Both the position numbers and the translations under genes were made by a program. Of a stretch of 16,865 nucleotides of DNA, positions 1 through 7,123 are shown piece after piece. Every line of letters begins with the position of its first letter. Within the stretch, counting starts at the first letter, position 1. Origin of the DNA: Anaerolineaceae bacterium (lineage in GTDB: Bacteria; Chloroflexota; Anaerolineae; JAAYZQ01); assembly GCA_012514775.1 (NCBI GenBank), contig JAAYZQ010000154.1:1-16865 (forward strand), given 5' to 3'. The notes beneath the pieces were generated by a model that did no database searches, had not been told where the DNA came from, and worked only from the letters and a program-made list of their open reading frames with translations.

Positions 1-2
1 AC

Positions 3-254
3 TGTCTCCTCGATGTGGCAGTAGCCTGGGAGCTGGGACCGGACGGCCTGTGGCGCGACACCCAAGATCGGCTATGGGTGCCCCATTATGGTGGCGGCAA
101 GGTGATCCTTCTCGACGCCCGGGGACAGGTGCTGGCTCGAATTCTGTTGCCCCGCGGCCGCAAGCCCACCAATGTTGCGCTTGACGAGCAAGAGGGAGTC
201 CTCTACGTTACCGAAGCGGAGGAAGGGGTTCTGTATCGCGTCCTCGTGACCTAG
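3..254 (+). CDS. SMP-30/gluconolactonase-like beta-propeller protein, C-terminal fragment
   Basis: This is the 3' end of a gene that begins before the window; the frame is open from the first bases and stops at TAG 252-254. The visible 83 residues carry blade-like repeats typical of the SMP-30/gluconolactonase/LRE family: DRLWVPHYGGGKV, then ILLDARGQVL, then KPTNVALD and GVLYVTEAEEGVLYRV. In that family the DG..D..G.LWV..W/Y pattern and the PTN near the end help build the metal site of a sugar-lactone hydrolase. It lies 67 bp before the racemase gene on the same strand and may share its transcript. The family call is fairly safe; the substrate is unknown because the N-terminal half is missing. 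Confidence 0.7.
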   Translation, partial: CLLDVAVAWELGPDGLWRDTQDRLWVPHYGGGKVILLDARGQVLARILLPRGRKPTNVALDEQEGVLYVTEAEEGVLYRVLVT

Positions 255-321
255 ATGCGGCCACCAGCGGTGCACGCAAGCCCGATAACGTAAGAACGGA
301 TGACAGAGCGACACAAAGCGC

Positions 322-1338
322 ATGAAACTCACGAGGATGATTTCGACGGTCGATTCGCACACTGCGGGGGAGGGCACGCGGTTGGTGCTCAGTGGCCTGC
401 CTGCCATCCGTGGCGAGACCATGGCCCAGAAGTTGGCCTACGCGGCTGAGCACCTATCGTGGCTGCCCGGCTGGTTGCTGCGGGAGCCCCGGGGGCATAA
501 GGATCTCTTTGGGGCTGTGCTGGTGACGCCATGCAGTCCCGGGGCCGACGCCGGAGCGTTGTTCCTGGACAATTCCGGGTACGAGCCGGCTTGTGGGCAC
601 GCGACCATCGGCGTCGCCACAAGCCTGCTGGCCAGTGGCGCCCACACCATCGCCGAGCCCCAGACCCGCCTTGTCCTGGACACGGGCGCCGGCCCGGTGG
701 AGACGCTGGCGCACATCCAGGACGGCGAGGTCGAATCTGTTACTTTTGACAACGTCCCTGCCTTTGTCCTGCATCAGGATGTGGCCGTGCGTGTCCCTGA
801 CCTGGGCGAGATAATCGCAGACGTCGCCTTCGGTGGCAACTTTTTTGCTTTGGTAGACGTGGACGCCAATGGTCTGAATGTCTCGCTAGAACCGGCCAGC
901 GCCGGCCGCCTGGCGGATCTGGGCATGAGCATCCTGGCTGCCGCCAATGCGCAGATCTCTGTAAGGCATCCAGAATTGCCCGAGCTGGATCGCATGATCG
1001 ATCTGCGCTTCTACCAGGCGCGGATGTTTGGTGGCTTGCCCAGAAGCCGTAACGTGGTGGTCCTGGGCGACCACATGGTCGATCGCTCGCCGTGTGGCAC
1101 CGGCACCTGTGCCGAGATGGCTCTGCATCACGCACGGGGCCAATTGGCCCTGGGTCAGCCGTTCCTCGTAGAGAGCATACTGAGCACTTGCTTCGAGGGA
1201 CAGCTGTTGGCCGAGACTCGAGTCGGCGGCCTGCCGGCTGTGCGTCCCCGGGTCACGGGCAGCGCCTACGTGACCGGTTTTAACCGGTTCGTCCTTCAGC
1301 CCGGGGATCCTTTTCCCCAGGGTTTTCAGCTCAAGTAG
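322..1338 (+). CDS. proline racemase / 4-hydroxyproline epimerase family protein
   Basis: A 338-residue cofactor-independent racemase or epimerase of the proline racemase family (usual length about 310-345). The N-terminal STVDSHTAGEGTR motif, the first catalytic cysteine Cys91 in EPACGHATIG, the FGGNFFALVD strand near 170-179 and the second catalytic cysteine Cys258 in DRSPCGTGT are all present. Having both cysteines fits a two-base racemase/epimerase (proline or 4-hydroxyproline) rather than trans-3-hydroxyproline dehydratase, in which the second cysteine is replaced by Thr. It is probably cytoplasmic. The ATG at 322 has no clear Shine-Dalgarno sequence; Met6 at 337 follows GAGG too closely to be better, so the start is uncertain by a few codons. 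It is convergent with the MttB-family gene across about 550 bp. Whether the substrate is proline, hydroxyproline or a betaine-related compound is open. Confidence 0.85.
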   Translation: MKLTRMISTVDSHTAGEGTRLVLSGLPAIRGETMAQKLAYAAEHLSWLPGWLLREPRGHKDLFGAVLVTPCSPGADAGALFLDNSGYEPACGHATIGVATSLLASGAHTIAEPQTRLVLDTGAGPVETLAHIQDGEVESVTFDNVPAFVLHQDVAVRVPDLGEIIADVAFGGNFFALVDVDANGLNVSLEPASAGRLADLGMSILAAANAQISVRHPELPELDRMIDLRFYQARMFGGLPRSRNVVVLGDHMVDRSPCGTGTCAEMALHHARGQLALGQPFLVESILSTCFEGQLLAETRVGGLPAVRPRVTGSAYVTGFNRFVLQPGDPFPQGFQLK

Positions 1339-1437
1339 TCCCTGGCTGGCGGTACTAGTGGTTCTACAGCTCGTCGCCGCCGCAGGGGCTGGCCTGGGGC
1401 TTATCTCGGTCTGTATAACCGGAACAGTGCTCCAGAT

Positions 1438-1889
1438 CTAGTCGGACGATGGGGGGCCTACCATCTCGGTGATTGCAGCGGAAATGCCTGGTCCGGTCAA
1501 ATTGGCCGGTCTGGACCAATGGTCCAGACCGAGTTCCCCACGAACGGCAGACAGATCCGCCGGTCCTGGGGGGCCGATGGGCGTCAGGGCCAGGGCCTGG
1601 ATGGCGATGGTATCCGTGGGCACCACGACGCCGTTCACCACACCCAGCCAGTAACCAGGCGAGCTGAACGTCGCCGTGTAGACGCCGGCCATGCCTCCAG
1701 CGCGTAGGCGCTCGCCAGGTCACTGCTGAACGTGTAGGTGATCCCCAGGTTGTCTCCCAGGGTCACTGCCGCGCCAGGGATGGCCGCCGCGATATCGATG
1801 TCGTCCAGGCAGAGGCGCGGCACGGGCCTGCCGCAGGGTGTGAGCCAGGCCGCCAGGACAGGTGACTTGTCGAGGCCAGGCGGGATCAG
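1438..1889 (-). pseudogene. frameshifted remnant of a secreted beta-sandwich (carboxypeptidase-regulatory-like) protein
   Basis: Minus-strand translation between the racemase and the methyltransferase gene gives protein-like sequence split over two frames. One frame (about 1889 to 1690) reads PVLAAWLTPCGRPVPRLCLD, then DIDIAAAIPGAAVTLGDN, then GITYTFSSDLASAYALEA. Near 1692 the sense moves to another frame: AGVYTATFSSPGYWLGVVNG, then VVVPTDTIAIQALALTP, ending at a stop near 1438. The joined text resembles beta-sandwich domains of exported proteins, where a 'tYTATFSSPGY' strand is common. No start codon with a ribosome site is visible, and the 5' end overlaps the last codons of the methyltransferase gene. 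I read it as a decayed fragment left by deletion or insertion. A pair of real small genes is possible but less likely. Confidence 0.45.
1507..1531. repeat. perfect 11-bp inverted repeat with 3-nt spacer, operator-like
   Basis: CGGTCTGGACC, AAT, GGTCCAGACCG: an 11-bp perfect dyad. A partial ATTGG...CCAAT dyad overlaps its left half (1501-1520). The TGGTC/GACCA half-sites look like operators of FCD-type GntR repressors, known as TGGT...ACCA dyads. Neither side has a T-run, so it is not an intrinsic terminator. It lies inside the decayed fragment, between convergent genes, with no promoter to control in its present setting. Confidence 0.5.
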
Positions 1890-3325
1890 CGGGCGGCGCG
1901 TTCGACGATGGCGTCCAGGCGCGCCAGGACGTCGGCGGGCAAGGGGTCGGGCCGGTGCTCGGCCAGGATCCGGTCCACGCGCTCGGCGGCGCGCTCGCCC
2001 AGGGTCTTAACGCCCTTGCGCTGCCAGGTCTTGTGGTCGTCCCGCTCCAGGAGGTCGGGTACCCAGGCTTCGCGAAAGTGCCGGCGGGTGTGCTCCTGGT
2101 TGAGGTACTGGCCTTCGGGTCCCACCCGGCCGATGACGTCCACCGCCAGCGACTCGTCCGAAACGTCCACGCCCCGCAGGAAGGCCTGGATCCAGCCGAT
2201 GAGCTCCTCGCAGATGGCGAGCTGCGCCAGGGAAAACGTCAGGCCGCTTTCCAGGTAGCCCACGTCGTGGATGAGGTTGCCGCCGCACAGTGACTCGGCC
2301 AAGAGGGTCAGGGCTGCCTCGGCCGCTGCTTGCTGGTCCACGGTCTTGCTGTCGGACACGCCGCCCCAGCCAAAGGAGGGCAGGCGATAGAGGTGGGCCA
2401 GCGCCTGGAAGATGCCGCGCTGGGGGTCGGCGTAGGGCACGGTCATGGTGCGCATGTCCATGGGCGAGGGCTGCATGCCGGTCATGATATAGGGCGCGCC
2501 CTCGCGCTTGAGCTGCGAGAGCACCAGCCCCACCAGCACCCCGGCATTGTCCAGGGCCACGGCGCCGGCCGGTGTGATGGGGCTCGTCACCCCGCCCGTG
2601 GAGGCCGGGATGTAGAGGGCCGGCAGCCCCTTGCCCGCCAGGTAGAGCAGCTTTTGCAGCGCCTCCTGGTTGTGGTTGGTGCCCGAGATGACGTTGATGT
2701 AGCAGGTGACCAGCGGCCGGTGCCGCAGCGCGTCGGCGCCGCCAACCACCGCCTCGGCCATCTCTACCCCGTCGACGAGGCCCCGCAACTCGTAGGCCAC
2801 CAGGATCAGGGGCTTGGCCGTGTGGCTGAGCATCGCCCGTGCCTGGTATGCGTCGGCCACGGCCTGATCCACGTCGGTGGGCAGGACCATGGACATGACA
2901 AAATCGATGTCAGGCAGGGCGTCGCACACCAGCGTGCCGTCCACCACGTCTTGCAGGACGGGCTTGCGCCGCTCGCCGGTGCGGTGGTCCACGATGTGCA
3001 GGCAGTCGGAGCCGGGCCCGTAGTAGCAGCGCTCGCCCTCCAGGCGTATGGCCGGCTCGCCTGCCCGGTTGTAGAGCACCACGCGCCGCGGCACAGTGGA
3101 AAATGCCCGCTCCACCAGCCCGGAAGGGATGCGCACCAGGTTGCCGTCGCTCAACTCGGCCCCGCCCTGGCGCAGCAGATCGATGGCCTCCTGGTGATGC
3201 AGGCGAGCGCCAAAGCGCTCCAGGATCTCCAGGCTTGCCCAATGGATGCGCCGCGCCTGCTCCTCCGACAGGCGGGCGAACTGCACGCTGTTCAGTTGCC
3301 GGTCGTTCACACTCACTTGCGCCAT
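1886..3325 (-). CDS. MttB-family (COG5598) methyltransferase, non-pyrrolysine type
   Basis: A 479-residue protein of the trimethylamine methyltransferase MttB family, which moves a methyl group from a quaternary or tertiary amine to a corrinoid protein. Recognisable stretches are YGPGSDCLHIVDHRTGERR (about 92-110), SHTAKPLILVAYELRG, the strand TCYINVISGTNHNQEAL, PASTGGVTSPITPAG, and GWGGVSDSKTVDQQAA followed by GGNLIHDVGYLESG. The frame is open throughout with no in-frame amber codon, so it belongs to the large non-Pyl branch that includes the glycine betaine, proline betaine and carnitine demethylases MtgB, MtpB and MtcB. The start at 3325 has GGAGA upstream. It is the last gene of the operon, 83 bp after the LeuD-like gene and behind a strong hairpin. 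No corrinoid protein, corrinoid-to-folate methyltransferase or RamA-type activator is in the window, so the partner must lie elsewhere. The substrate is not deducible. Confidence 0.85.
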   Translation of the reverse strand: MAQVSVNDRQLNSVQFARLSEEQARRIHWASLEILERFGARLHHQEAIDLLRQGGAELSDGNLVRIPSGLVERAFSTVPRRVVLYNRAGEPAIRLEGERCYYGPGSDCLHIVDHRTGERRKPVLQDVVDGTLVCDALPDIDFVMSMVLPTDVDQAVADAYQARAMLSHTAKPLILVAYELRGLVDGVEMAEAVVGGADALRHRPLVTCYINVISGTNHNQEALQKLLYLAGKGLPALYIPASTGGVTSPITPAGAVALDNAGVLVGLVLSQLKREGAPYIMTGMQPSPMDMRTMTVPYADPQRGIFQALAHLYRLPSFGWGGVSDSKTVDQQAAAEAALTLLAESLCGGNLIHDVGYLESGLTFSLAQLAICEELIGWIQAFLRGVDVSDESLAVDVIGRVGPEGQYLNQEHTRRHFREAWVPDLLERDDHKTWQRKGVKTLGERAAERVDRILAEHRPDPLPADVLARLDAIVERAAR

Positions 3326-3337
3326 GTCATCTCCGCG

Positions 3338-3376
3338 TTCAAGAAGAGCGACGCACGGGTACCGCCCGTGCGTCGC
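3338..3376 (-). terminator. 12-bp perfect hairpin with short U-rich tail between leuD-like and mttB-like genes
   Basis: GCGACGCACGGG (3348-3359) and CCCGTGCGTCGC (3365-3376) form a perfect 12-bp stem around a 5-nt loop. Read on the minus strand the stem is followed by TCTTCTTGA, a weak T-rich tail, only about 13 nt before the methyltransferase start region. It could be a partial terminator or an RNA-processing/stability hairpin that lowers mttB-like expression relative to the upstream genes. Confidence 0.6.
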
Positions 3377-3408
3377 ATGTGTCTACCGTAAGCGTTGCAG
3401 GAGCGCGC

Positions 3409-3945
3409 TTACTCCCGGTCGAGAGTCTTGCCGTAGGCGAACAGGTCCCCTGCCTGGTAGATGTCCATTTGCACCCTGGAGAAGGGCTCGGCCTGGAAGG
3501 TCTCCCGGCCGTTCAGAACCATCCGGCCCGTCGCCAGGTCGATCTCCAGCCAGTCGCCGTCCTTGAACTGGGCATAGATCTCGGGCAGGTCAGGCAGGAC
3601 GACGATGGGAAAGCCGCTGTTGATGGCGTTCCGCTTGTAGATGGCGCCAAAGCTGCCGGCAACCACGGCCCCCACCCCCAGGGCGGCGAAACAGTCGACG
3701 GCCTGCTGGCGGCTGGAGCCGGCGCCAAAGTTCGCCCCGGCCAGGAGAACGTCGCCCGGCTCGGCGCGCCTGGCAAAGTCCTCCCAGCCCTTGAGGTTGT
3801 CCAGGGCGTACTGGCCCATCTGGGCGATGTCGGTGATGTGCAGGTAGCGGTTGTGAAAGATCATGTCGGTGTCGATGTCGTCGTACAGCTCGCCGCCGGG
3901 CGTCGTCAGCACCCAAACGCGGCCCGGGATTTTCGTCTCTTTCAT
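3409..3945 (-). CDS. aconitase-family small subunit (LeuD/DmdB-like dehydratase swivel domain)
   Basis: A 178-residue small (swivel) subunit of a 3-isopropylmalate dehydratase / homoaconitase / 2,3-dimethylmalate dehydratase type enzyme, in the size range of archaeal-type LeuD. The DDIDTDMIF motif (22-30), the substrate-loop segment NRYLHITD (32-39), the signature ANFGAGSSRQQAV (71-83) and YKRNAINSGFP are all visible; the Ser-Ser-Arg group contacts substrate in the family. The loop reads YLHI rather than a textbook isopropylmalate loop, so the substrate may differ. Its AGGAGG ribosome site overlaps the TAG stop of the large-subunit gene 10 bp upstream, so the two are translated as a unit. It works in the cytoplasm with the LeuC-like subunit. 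No leucine-biosynthesis partner such as leuA or leuB is nearby, which argues against a role in leucine synthesis. Confidence 0.85.
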   Translation of the reverse strand: MKETKIPGRVWVLTTPGGELYDDIDTDMIFHNRYLHITDIAQMGQYALDNLKGWEDFARRAEPGDVLLAGANFGAGSSRQQAVDCFAALGVGAVVAGSFGAIYKRNAINSGFPIVVLPDLPEIYAQFKDGDWLEIDLATGRMVLNGRETFQAEPFSRVQMDIYQAGDLFAYGKTLDRE

Positions 3946-3955
3946 GGGTGTCCTC

Positions 3956-5203
3956 CTAGCCCTCCGGCACCGTTAGCTCGCCCGCCAGCGCTGCCCAGGC
4001 AGCCACGGTGGGACTGGCCAGATAGTTGTCGCCGGGGCCCTGCTTGCCGGCAAAGTTGCGGTTGCTGGTCGAGACCTGGACCTGGCCCTCGCCCACCATG
4101 CCGATGTGCCCCGAGGCGCAGCCGCCGCAGCCCGGATTGCTGATGATGAATCCGGCGTCGAACAGGGTTTGCAGCGTGCCGTCTTGCAGCATCTGGGCAT
4201 AGACCTGGCGGGTGGCGGGCACCACCGAGGCCACCATGCCGGGCGCGACGCGCTTGCCCTTGACCACCTCGGCCACGGCCCTCATGTCTTCCAGCCGCCC
4301 GTTGGTGCAAGAGCCGATAAAGACCGAGTCGATGCGGGTGCCCGCTACGTCGCGCACGGGCTTGACGTTGTCGGGCTTGGGCGGGCAGGCCACCAGGGGC
4401 TCCAGGCCGGTGATGTCGACCTCGATCTCGGCGGTGTACTGCGCGCCGGGATCGGCGGCGATGGCCTGGAACTCGCTGCGGCCCGTCTGCTCGCGGCAGT
4501 AGGCCAGGACCTCCTCCGAGGGTGGGATGAGACCGACGATGCCGCCCATCTCGGTCATCATGCTGGCCAGGGTGATGCGCCCCGCCAGGTCCAGGGCCTC
4601 CACCGCCGGCCCGTAAAACTCCACGGCCTGCCCCAGGGCGCCGCTGGCGCCCAGCTCCCGCAGGACGGCCAGCGTCAGGTCCTTGGCCGTACAGGGCGTC
4701 TTCAGCTCGCCCTTGACGATCACCTTCATGCTGGCCGGCACTTCGAACCAGGTCTTGCCCGCCTTGAAGGTAAAGGCGATGTCCTGGTCGCCCATGCCCT
4801 GGCCGAAGGAGCCGATGGCGCCCAGGATGTTCAGGTGGCTATCGGTGCCCACGAACGTCGAGCCGGGCCAGGCCAGGCCGCTTTCGATGGCCACGTGGGA
4901 GCCGATGCCCTGGTCCACGTCATAGACCTTGACCCCCTGCTCCCGGGCCCAATCGCGGCAGATCTGCTGGTTCACGGCGTAGGGGATGTTGTTGGCCGGG
5001 GTCACCAGGTCAAAGGTGAAAAAGGTCCTGGTCGGGTCGTCCACGGGCGCGCTGCCATAGTGCTTGCGATAGTTCTTGACCACGTTGGCCCCGCCAAAGT
5101 CCCGGGCCGTGCGCGCGTCCAGGCGCATCCAGACGATCTTGCCGGCTTCCACCGGTTCGTCCGAGTGGGCCTGGATGATCTTCTCGATGATTGTCTGGCT
5201 CAT
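3956..5203 (-). CDS. aconitase-family large subunit (LeuC/HacA/DmdA-like hydro-lyase)
   Basis: A 415-residue large subunit of the 3-isopropylmalate/homoaconitate dehydratase family, about the length of the archaeal-type LeuC branch. The three cluster ligands are present: Cys299 in GSCTNGR, and Cys359 and Cys362 in NPGCGGCASGH. FVGTDSHLNILGAIGSFGQG (117-136) and SNRNFAGKQG (380-389) are family signatures. It should bind one [4Fe-4S] cluster and dehydrate/rehydrate a 2- or 3-hydroxy-acid such as a malate or citrate derivative. The ATG at 5203 has GGAGAG, which overlaps the TAG stop of the citryl-CoA-lyase-like gene. The candidates are an aconitase-like isomerase for a citrate analogue or a 2,3-dimethylmalate-type dehydratase; the neighbouring ligase and lyase make the first more attractive. 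That choice is inference. Confidence 0.88.
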   Translation of the reverse strand: MSQTIIEKIIQAHSDEPVEAGKIVWMRLDARTARDFGGANVVKNYRKHYGSAPVDDPTRTFFTFDLVTPANNIPYAVNQQICRDWAREQGVKVYDVDQGIGSHVAIESGLAWPGSTFVGTDSHLNILGAIGSFGQGMGDQDIAFTFKAGKTWFEVPASMKVIVKGELKTPCTAKDLTLAVLRELGASGALGQAVEFYGPAVEALDLAGRITLASMMTEMGGIVGLIPPSEEVLAYCREQTGRSEFQAIAADPGAQYTAEIEVDITGLEPLVACPPKPDNVKPVRDVAGTRIDSVFIGSCTNGRLEDMRAVAEVVKGKRVAPGMVASVVPATRQVYAQMLQDGTLQTLFDAGFIISNPGCGGCASGHIGMVGEGQVQVSTSNRNFAGKQGPGDNYLASPTVAAWAALAGELTVPEG

Positions 5204-5212
5204 GCTGCTCTC

Positions 5213-6007
5213 CTACGCGCCGTCCCTGGATGGAAGCGCTCGCTCCGGCGGGCCGTCGTATTCGTGGTTGGTGGGGTCGATGCGGCGCATGGGCCGCTCG
5301 CGGGTCTTTTCTTCGTACACCTGCGCCGTCAGGCCCACGGTCCGGCTGATGGCGAACAGGCCGTTACCCAGCTCGGTGGGGAACCCCAGCTCGCACAGCA
5401 CAGCGGCGATGGCCCCGTCGACGTTCATGGGCAGGTCCTTGCCCATGCTCTCCAGCATGGCCTGGCGCAGGGCGTGGCCCATCTCGATGTACTCGCCCGA
5501 GGCGCCGGCCTCCCCGGCCAGGGCAAAGAGGCGCCGGGTACGGGGGTCGTCGGTGTGGACGCGGTGGCCGTAGCCCGGCACGCGGATCTTTTTCGCGCGA
5601 AACTCGGCCAGCTTTTCCCGGGCGGCGGCCTGGGCGTCGAGGCCTTTTTCCTGCTTGTAGGCCACCAGCTCCAGGAGCACTTTCATGCAGCCCTCGATGG
5701 CGCCGCCGTGGTGCTGGTTGATGGTCATGATGCCGGCGGCGATGGCCGTCGTCAGCGGCGCGCCGCCCGAGGCCACGGTTCGCGCCGCCAGGGCGCTGGG
5801 CGGCGTGGCGCCATGGTCCACCGACGAGACCAGCATGGCGTCCATCAACCGGCCGACCTGGGGTGTGGGCAACTCGCCCTTGAGCACCAGGTAGACCATC
5901 TCGCCGAAAGAGATGCGGCCCATCAACTGATCGATGGGGTAGCCACGCACGGCCACCTTGTTGGGCTCGATCTTGGTAATCGCGGTTTTCCAGGCTTCGT
6001 CAGCCAT
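5213..6007 (-). CDS. citryl-CoA lyase-like protein (short citrate synthase fold)
   Basis: A 264-residue protein matching the C-terminal, catalytic portion of citrate synthase, like stand-alone citryl-CoA lyases (Ccl, about 260 residues); full citrate synthases are near 370-430. The catalytic triad is intact: His99/100 in NQHHGGAIEG, His148 in VPGYGHRVH and Asp197 in LPMNVDGAI. Arg222 in ISRTVGL matches the substrate-binding arginine and RERPMRRI matches the CoA-site segment. The family splits (or makes) a 3-hydroxyacyl-CoA of the citryl type into acetyl-CoA and an oxo-acid. It sits with SucC-like and SucD-like genes, as Ccl functionally pairs with citryl-CoA synthetase in Hydrogenobacter. GAAGGAGAAGG precedes the ATG at 6007. 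The substrate could be citryl-CoA or a branched relative such as 2-methylcitryl- or citramalyl-CoA; sequence alone does not decide. Confidence 0.82.
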   Translation of the reverse strand: MADEAWKTAITKIEPNKVAVRGYPIDQLMGRISFGEMVYLVLKGELPTPQVGRLMDAMLVSSVDHGATPPSALAARTVASGGAPLTTAIAAGIMTINQHHGGAIEGCMKVLLELVAYKQEKGLDAQAAAREKLAEFRAKKIRVPGYGHRVHTDDPRTRRLFALAGEAGASGEYIEMGHALRQAMLESMGKDLPMNVDGAIAAVLCELGFPTELGNGLFAISRTVGLTAQVYEEKTRERPMRRIDPTNHEYDGPPERALPSRDGA

Positions 6008-6091
6008 TGTCCTTCTCCTTCACAGGGTTTTTCCCAGGCGACCCATCTCCAGTAACGCGAGATGCGCCGCTGTTCGTCTTGCTCTCGTTTC

Positions 6092-7114
6092 TCAGGCCGG
6101 CCTGTGCCGACTGCGGTGCCAGCGCCCCTGAATCGCCAGCCAATCGTCGAACAGGAATTGCATCCAGGGGATGCCCGGAATCAGGGATCGGCCCGCGGGC
6201 AGCGGCGGCAGGCTCGCCGGGTCGGGGGCGCCGGCCTGCACCCGGGCGACGAGCACAGCCTCGCCCTCCTGTCCTGCCTGCACGATCCGCCGGCCGGTGC
6301 CGTCCAGGATGGCCGAGCGGCCCTGGAGCGGGCTGCGCAGGTGATAGCCCAGGCCCGCGTGGCGCAGCACCCGCAGCGCCTCTCCCGCACGCAGCATGGA
6401 CAGGAACGACCAGCCGTAGGGGATGGGCGAGCAAAAGGTGCCGCAGCGGGCGGCATAGACCACGGGCACGCCCGCGGTGCGGGCGTGGGCCTCCTGGGCC
6501 CGCGTGAACCAGTCCACGCCGTCGACGACCTTGCCCAGGAGGGCCATCCGCTCCAGCCGGGCCAGGACGTTGCCCCCGCCATCTTCCAGGGTGCCGAGGT
6601 AGACGGGCGGCGACGAAGGGATGCACAGCAGGTCCACCCGGCCCTGGTAGGCCCGGGCCAGGTCGGCAAAGACCTCGTCCCAGCAGATGAGCAGGCCGAT
6701 GCGCCCCAATTCGGTGCGGGCCACCGCCGCCTCGGCGCCGCGGGCAAAGTAGCAGTTCTCCCAGAAGGCGACGTGGTTCTTGCGATAGATGCAGCGCTTG
6801 CCCGAGGGCGCGGCCAGCAGAGCGGTGATATAGTCCTGGCCCTCGATGCACGCCGGAAAGGTGCCCACCAGGTGCACCCCCAGCCGCCGTGCCGTCTCGA
6901 CGATCCAGGTCCCCGTCCGACCATGCAGTGGCTCCACCAGGGCATAGTTGCGGTCGGTGTACTCGTAGCCGGTGTTGAACAGCTCGGGCAGGACGACCAA
7001 CTGCGCGCCCTGCCCGGCAGCCTCTTCCACCAACCGCCCCGCCCGGGCCAGGTTGTCCTCCAGGGCGCCCACCCGGGCGTCCATCTGGATGGCGGCCACT
7101 GCCACCTCGGCCAT
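6092..7114 (-). CDS. nitrilase-superfamily carbon-nitrogen hydrolase (probable amidase)
   Basis: A 340-residue carbon-nitrogen hydrolase with the Glu-Lys-Cys triad: Glu44 in VVLPELFNTGYEY, Lys112 in IYRKNHVAFWEN (with the extra conserved Glu119) and Cys144 in GLLICWDEVF. The alpha-beta-beta-alpha core is complete by about residue 300, and the tail beyond that is basic and proline-rich. The CWDE sequence with an aliphatic lead fits the amidase/carbamoylase branches better than true nitrilases (C-W-E). It probably removes ammonia from an amide or carbamoyl group. Its ribosome site overlaps the stop of the SucD-like gene (TAGGAG), and an 84-bp gap separates it from the lyase gene. Its place between ligase and lyase suggests that it prepares or repairs a carboxylic substrate; an omega-amidase-type housekeeping role is the alternative. 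Confidence 0.85.
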   Translation of the reverse strand: MAEVAVAAIQMDARVGALEDNLARAGRLVEEAAGQGAQLVVLPELFNTGYEYTDRNYALVEPLHGRTGTWIVETARRLGVHLVGTFPACIEGQDYITALLAAPSGKRCIYRKNHVAFWENCYFARGAEAAVARTELGRIGLLICWDEVFADLARAYQGRVDLLCIPSSPPVYLGTLEDGGGNVLARLERMALLGKVVDGVDWFTRAQEAHARTAGVPVVYAARCGTFCSPIPYGWSFLSMLRAGEALRVLRHAGLGYHLRSPLQGRSAILDGTGRRIVQAGQEGEAVLVARVQAGAPDPASLPPLPAGRSLIPGIPWMQFLFDDWLAIQGRWHRSRHRPA

Positions 7115-7123
7115 GTCGCGCTC

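Noticed and set aside
1273..1288. ACCGGTT-TT-AACCGGT palindrome at the end of the racemase gene.
   Set aside because: It encodes the conserved TGFNRF tail of the family; the symmetry is probably a by-product of codon choice.
1886..3325. Possible pyrrolysine codon in the MttB homologue.
   Set aside because: The full-length frame has no internal TAG; it ends at a normal TGA, so it belongs to the non-Pyl branch.
3409..5203. Leucine biosynthesis leuCD.
   Set aside because: There are no leuA or leuB neighbours, and the genes are embedded among ligase, lyase and methyltransferase genes, so an isopropylmalate role is not supported by context.
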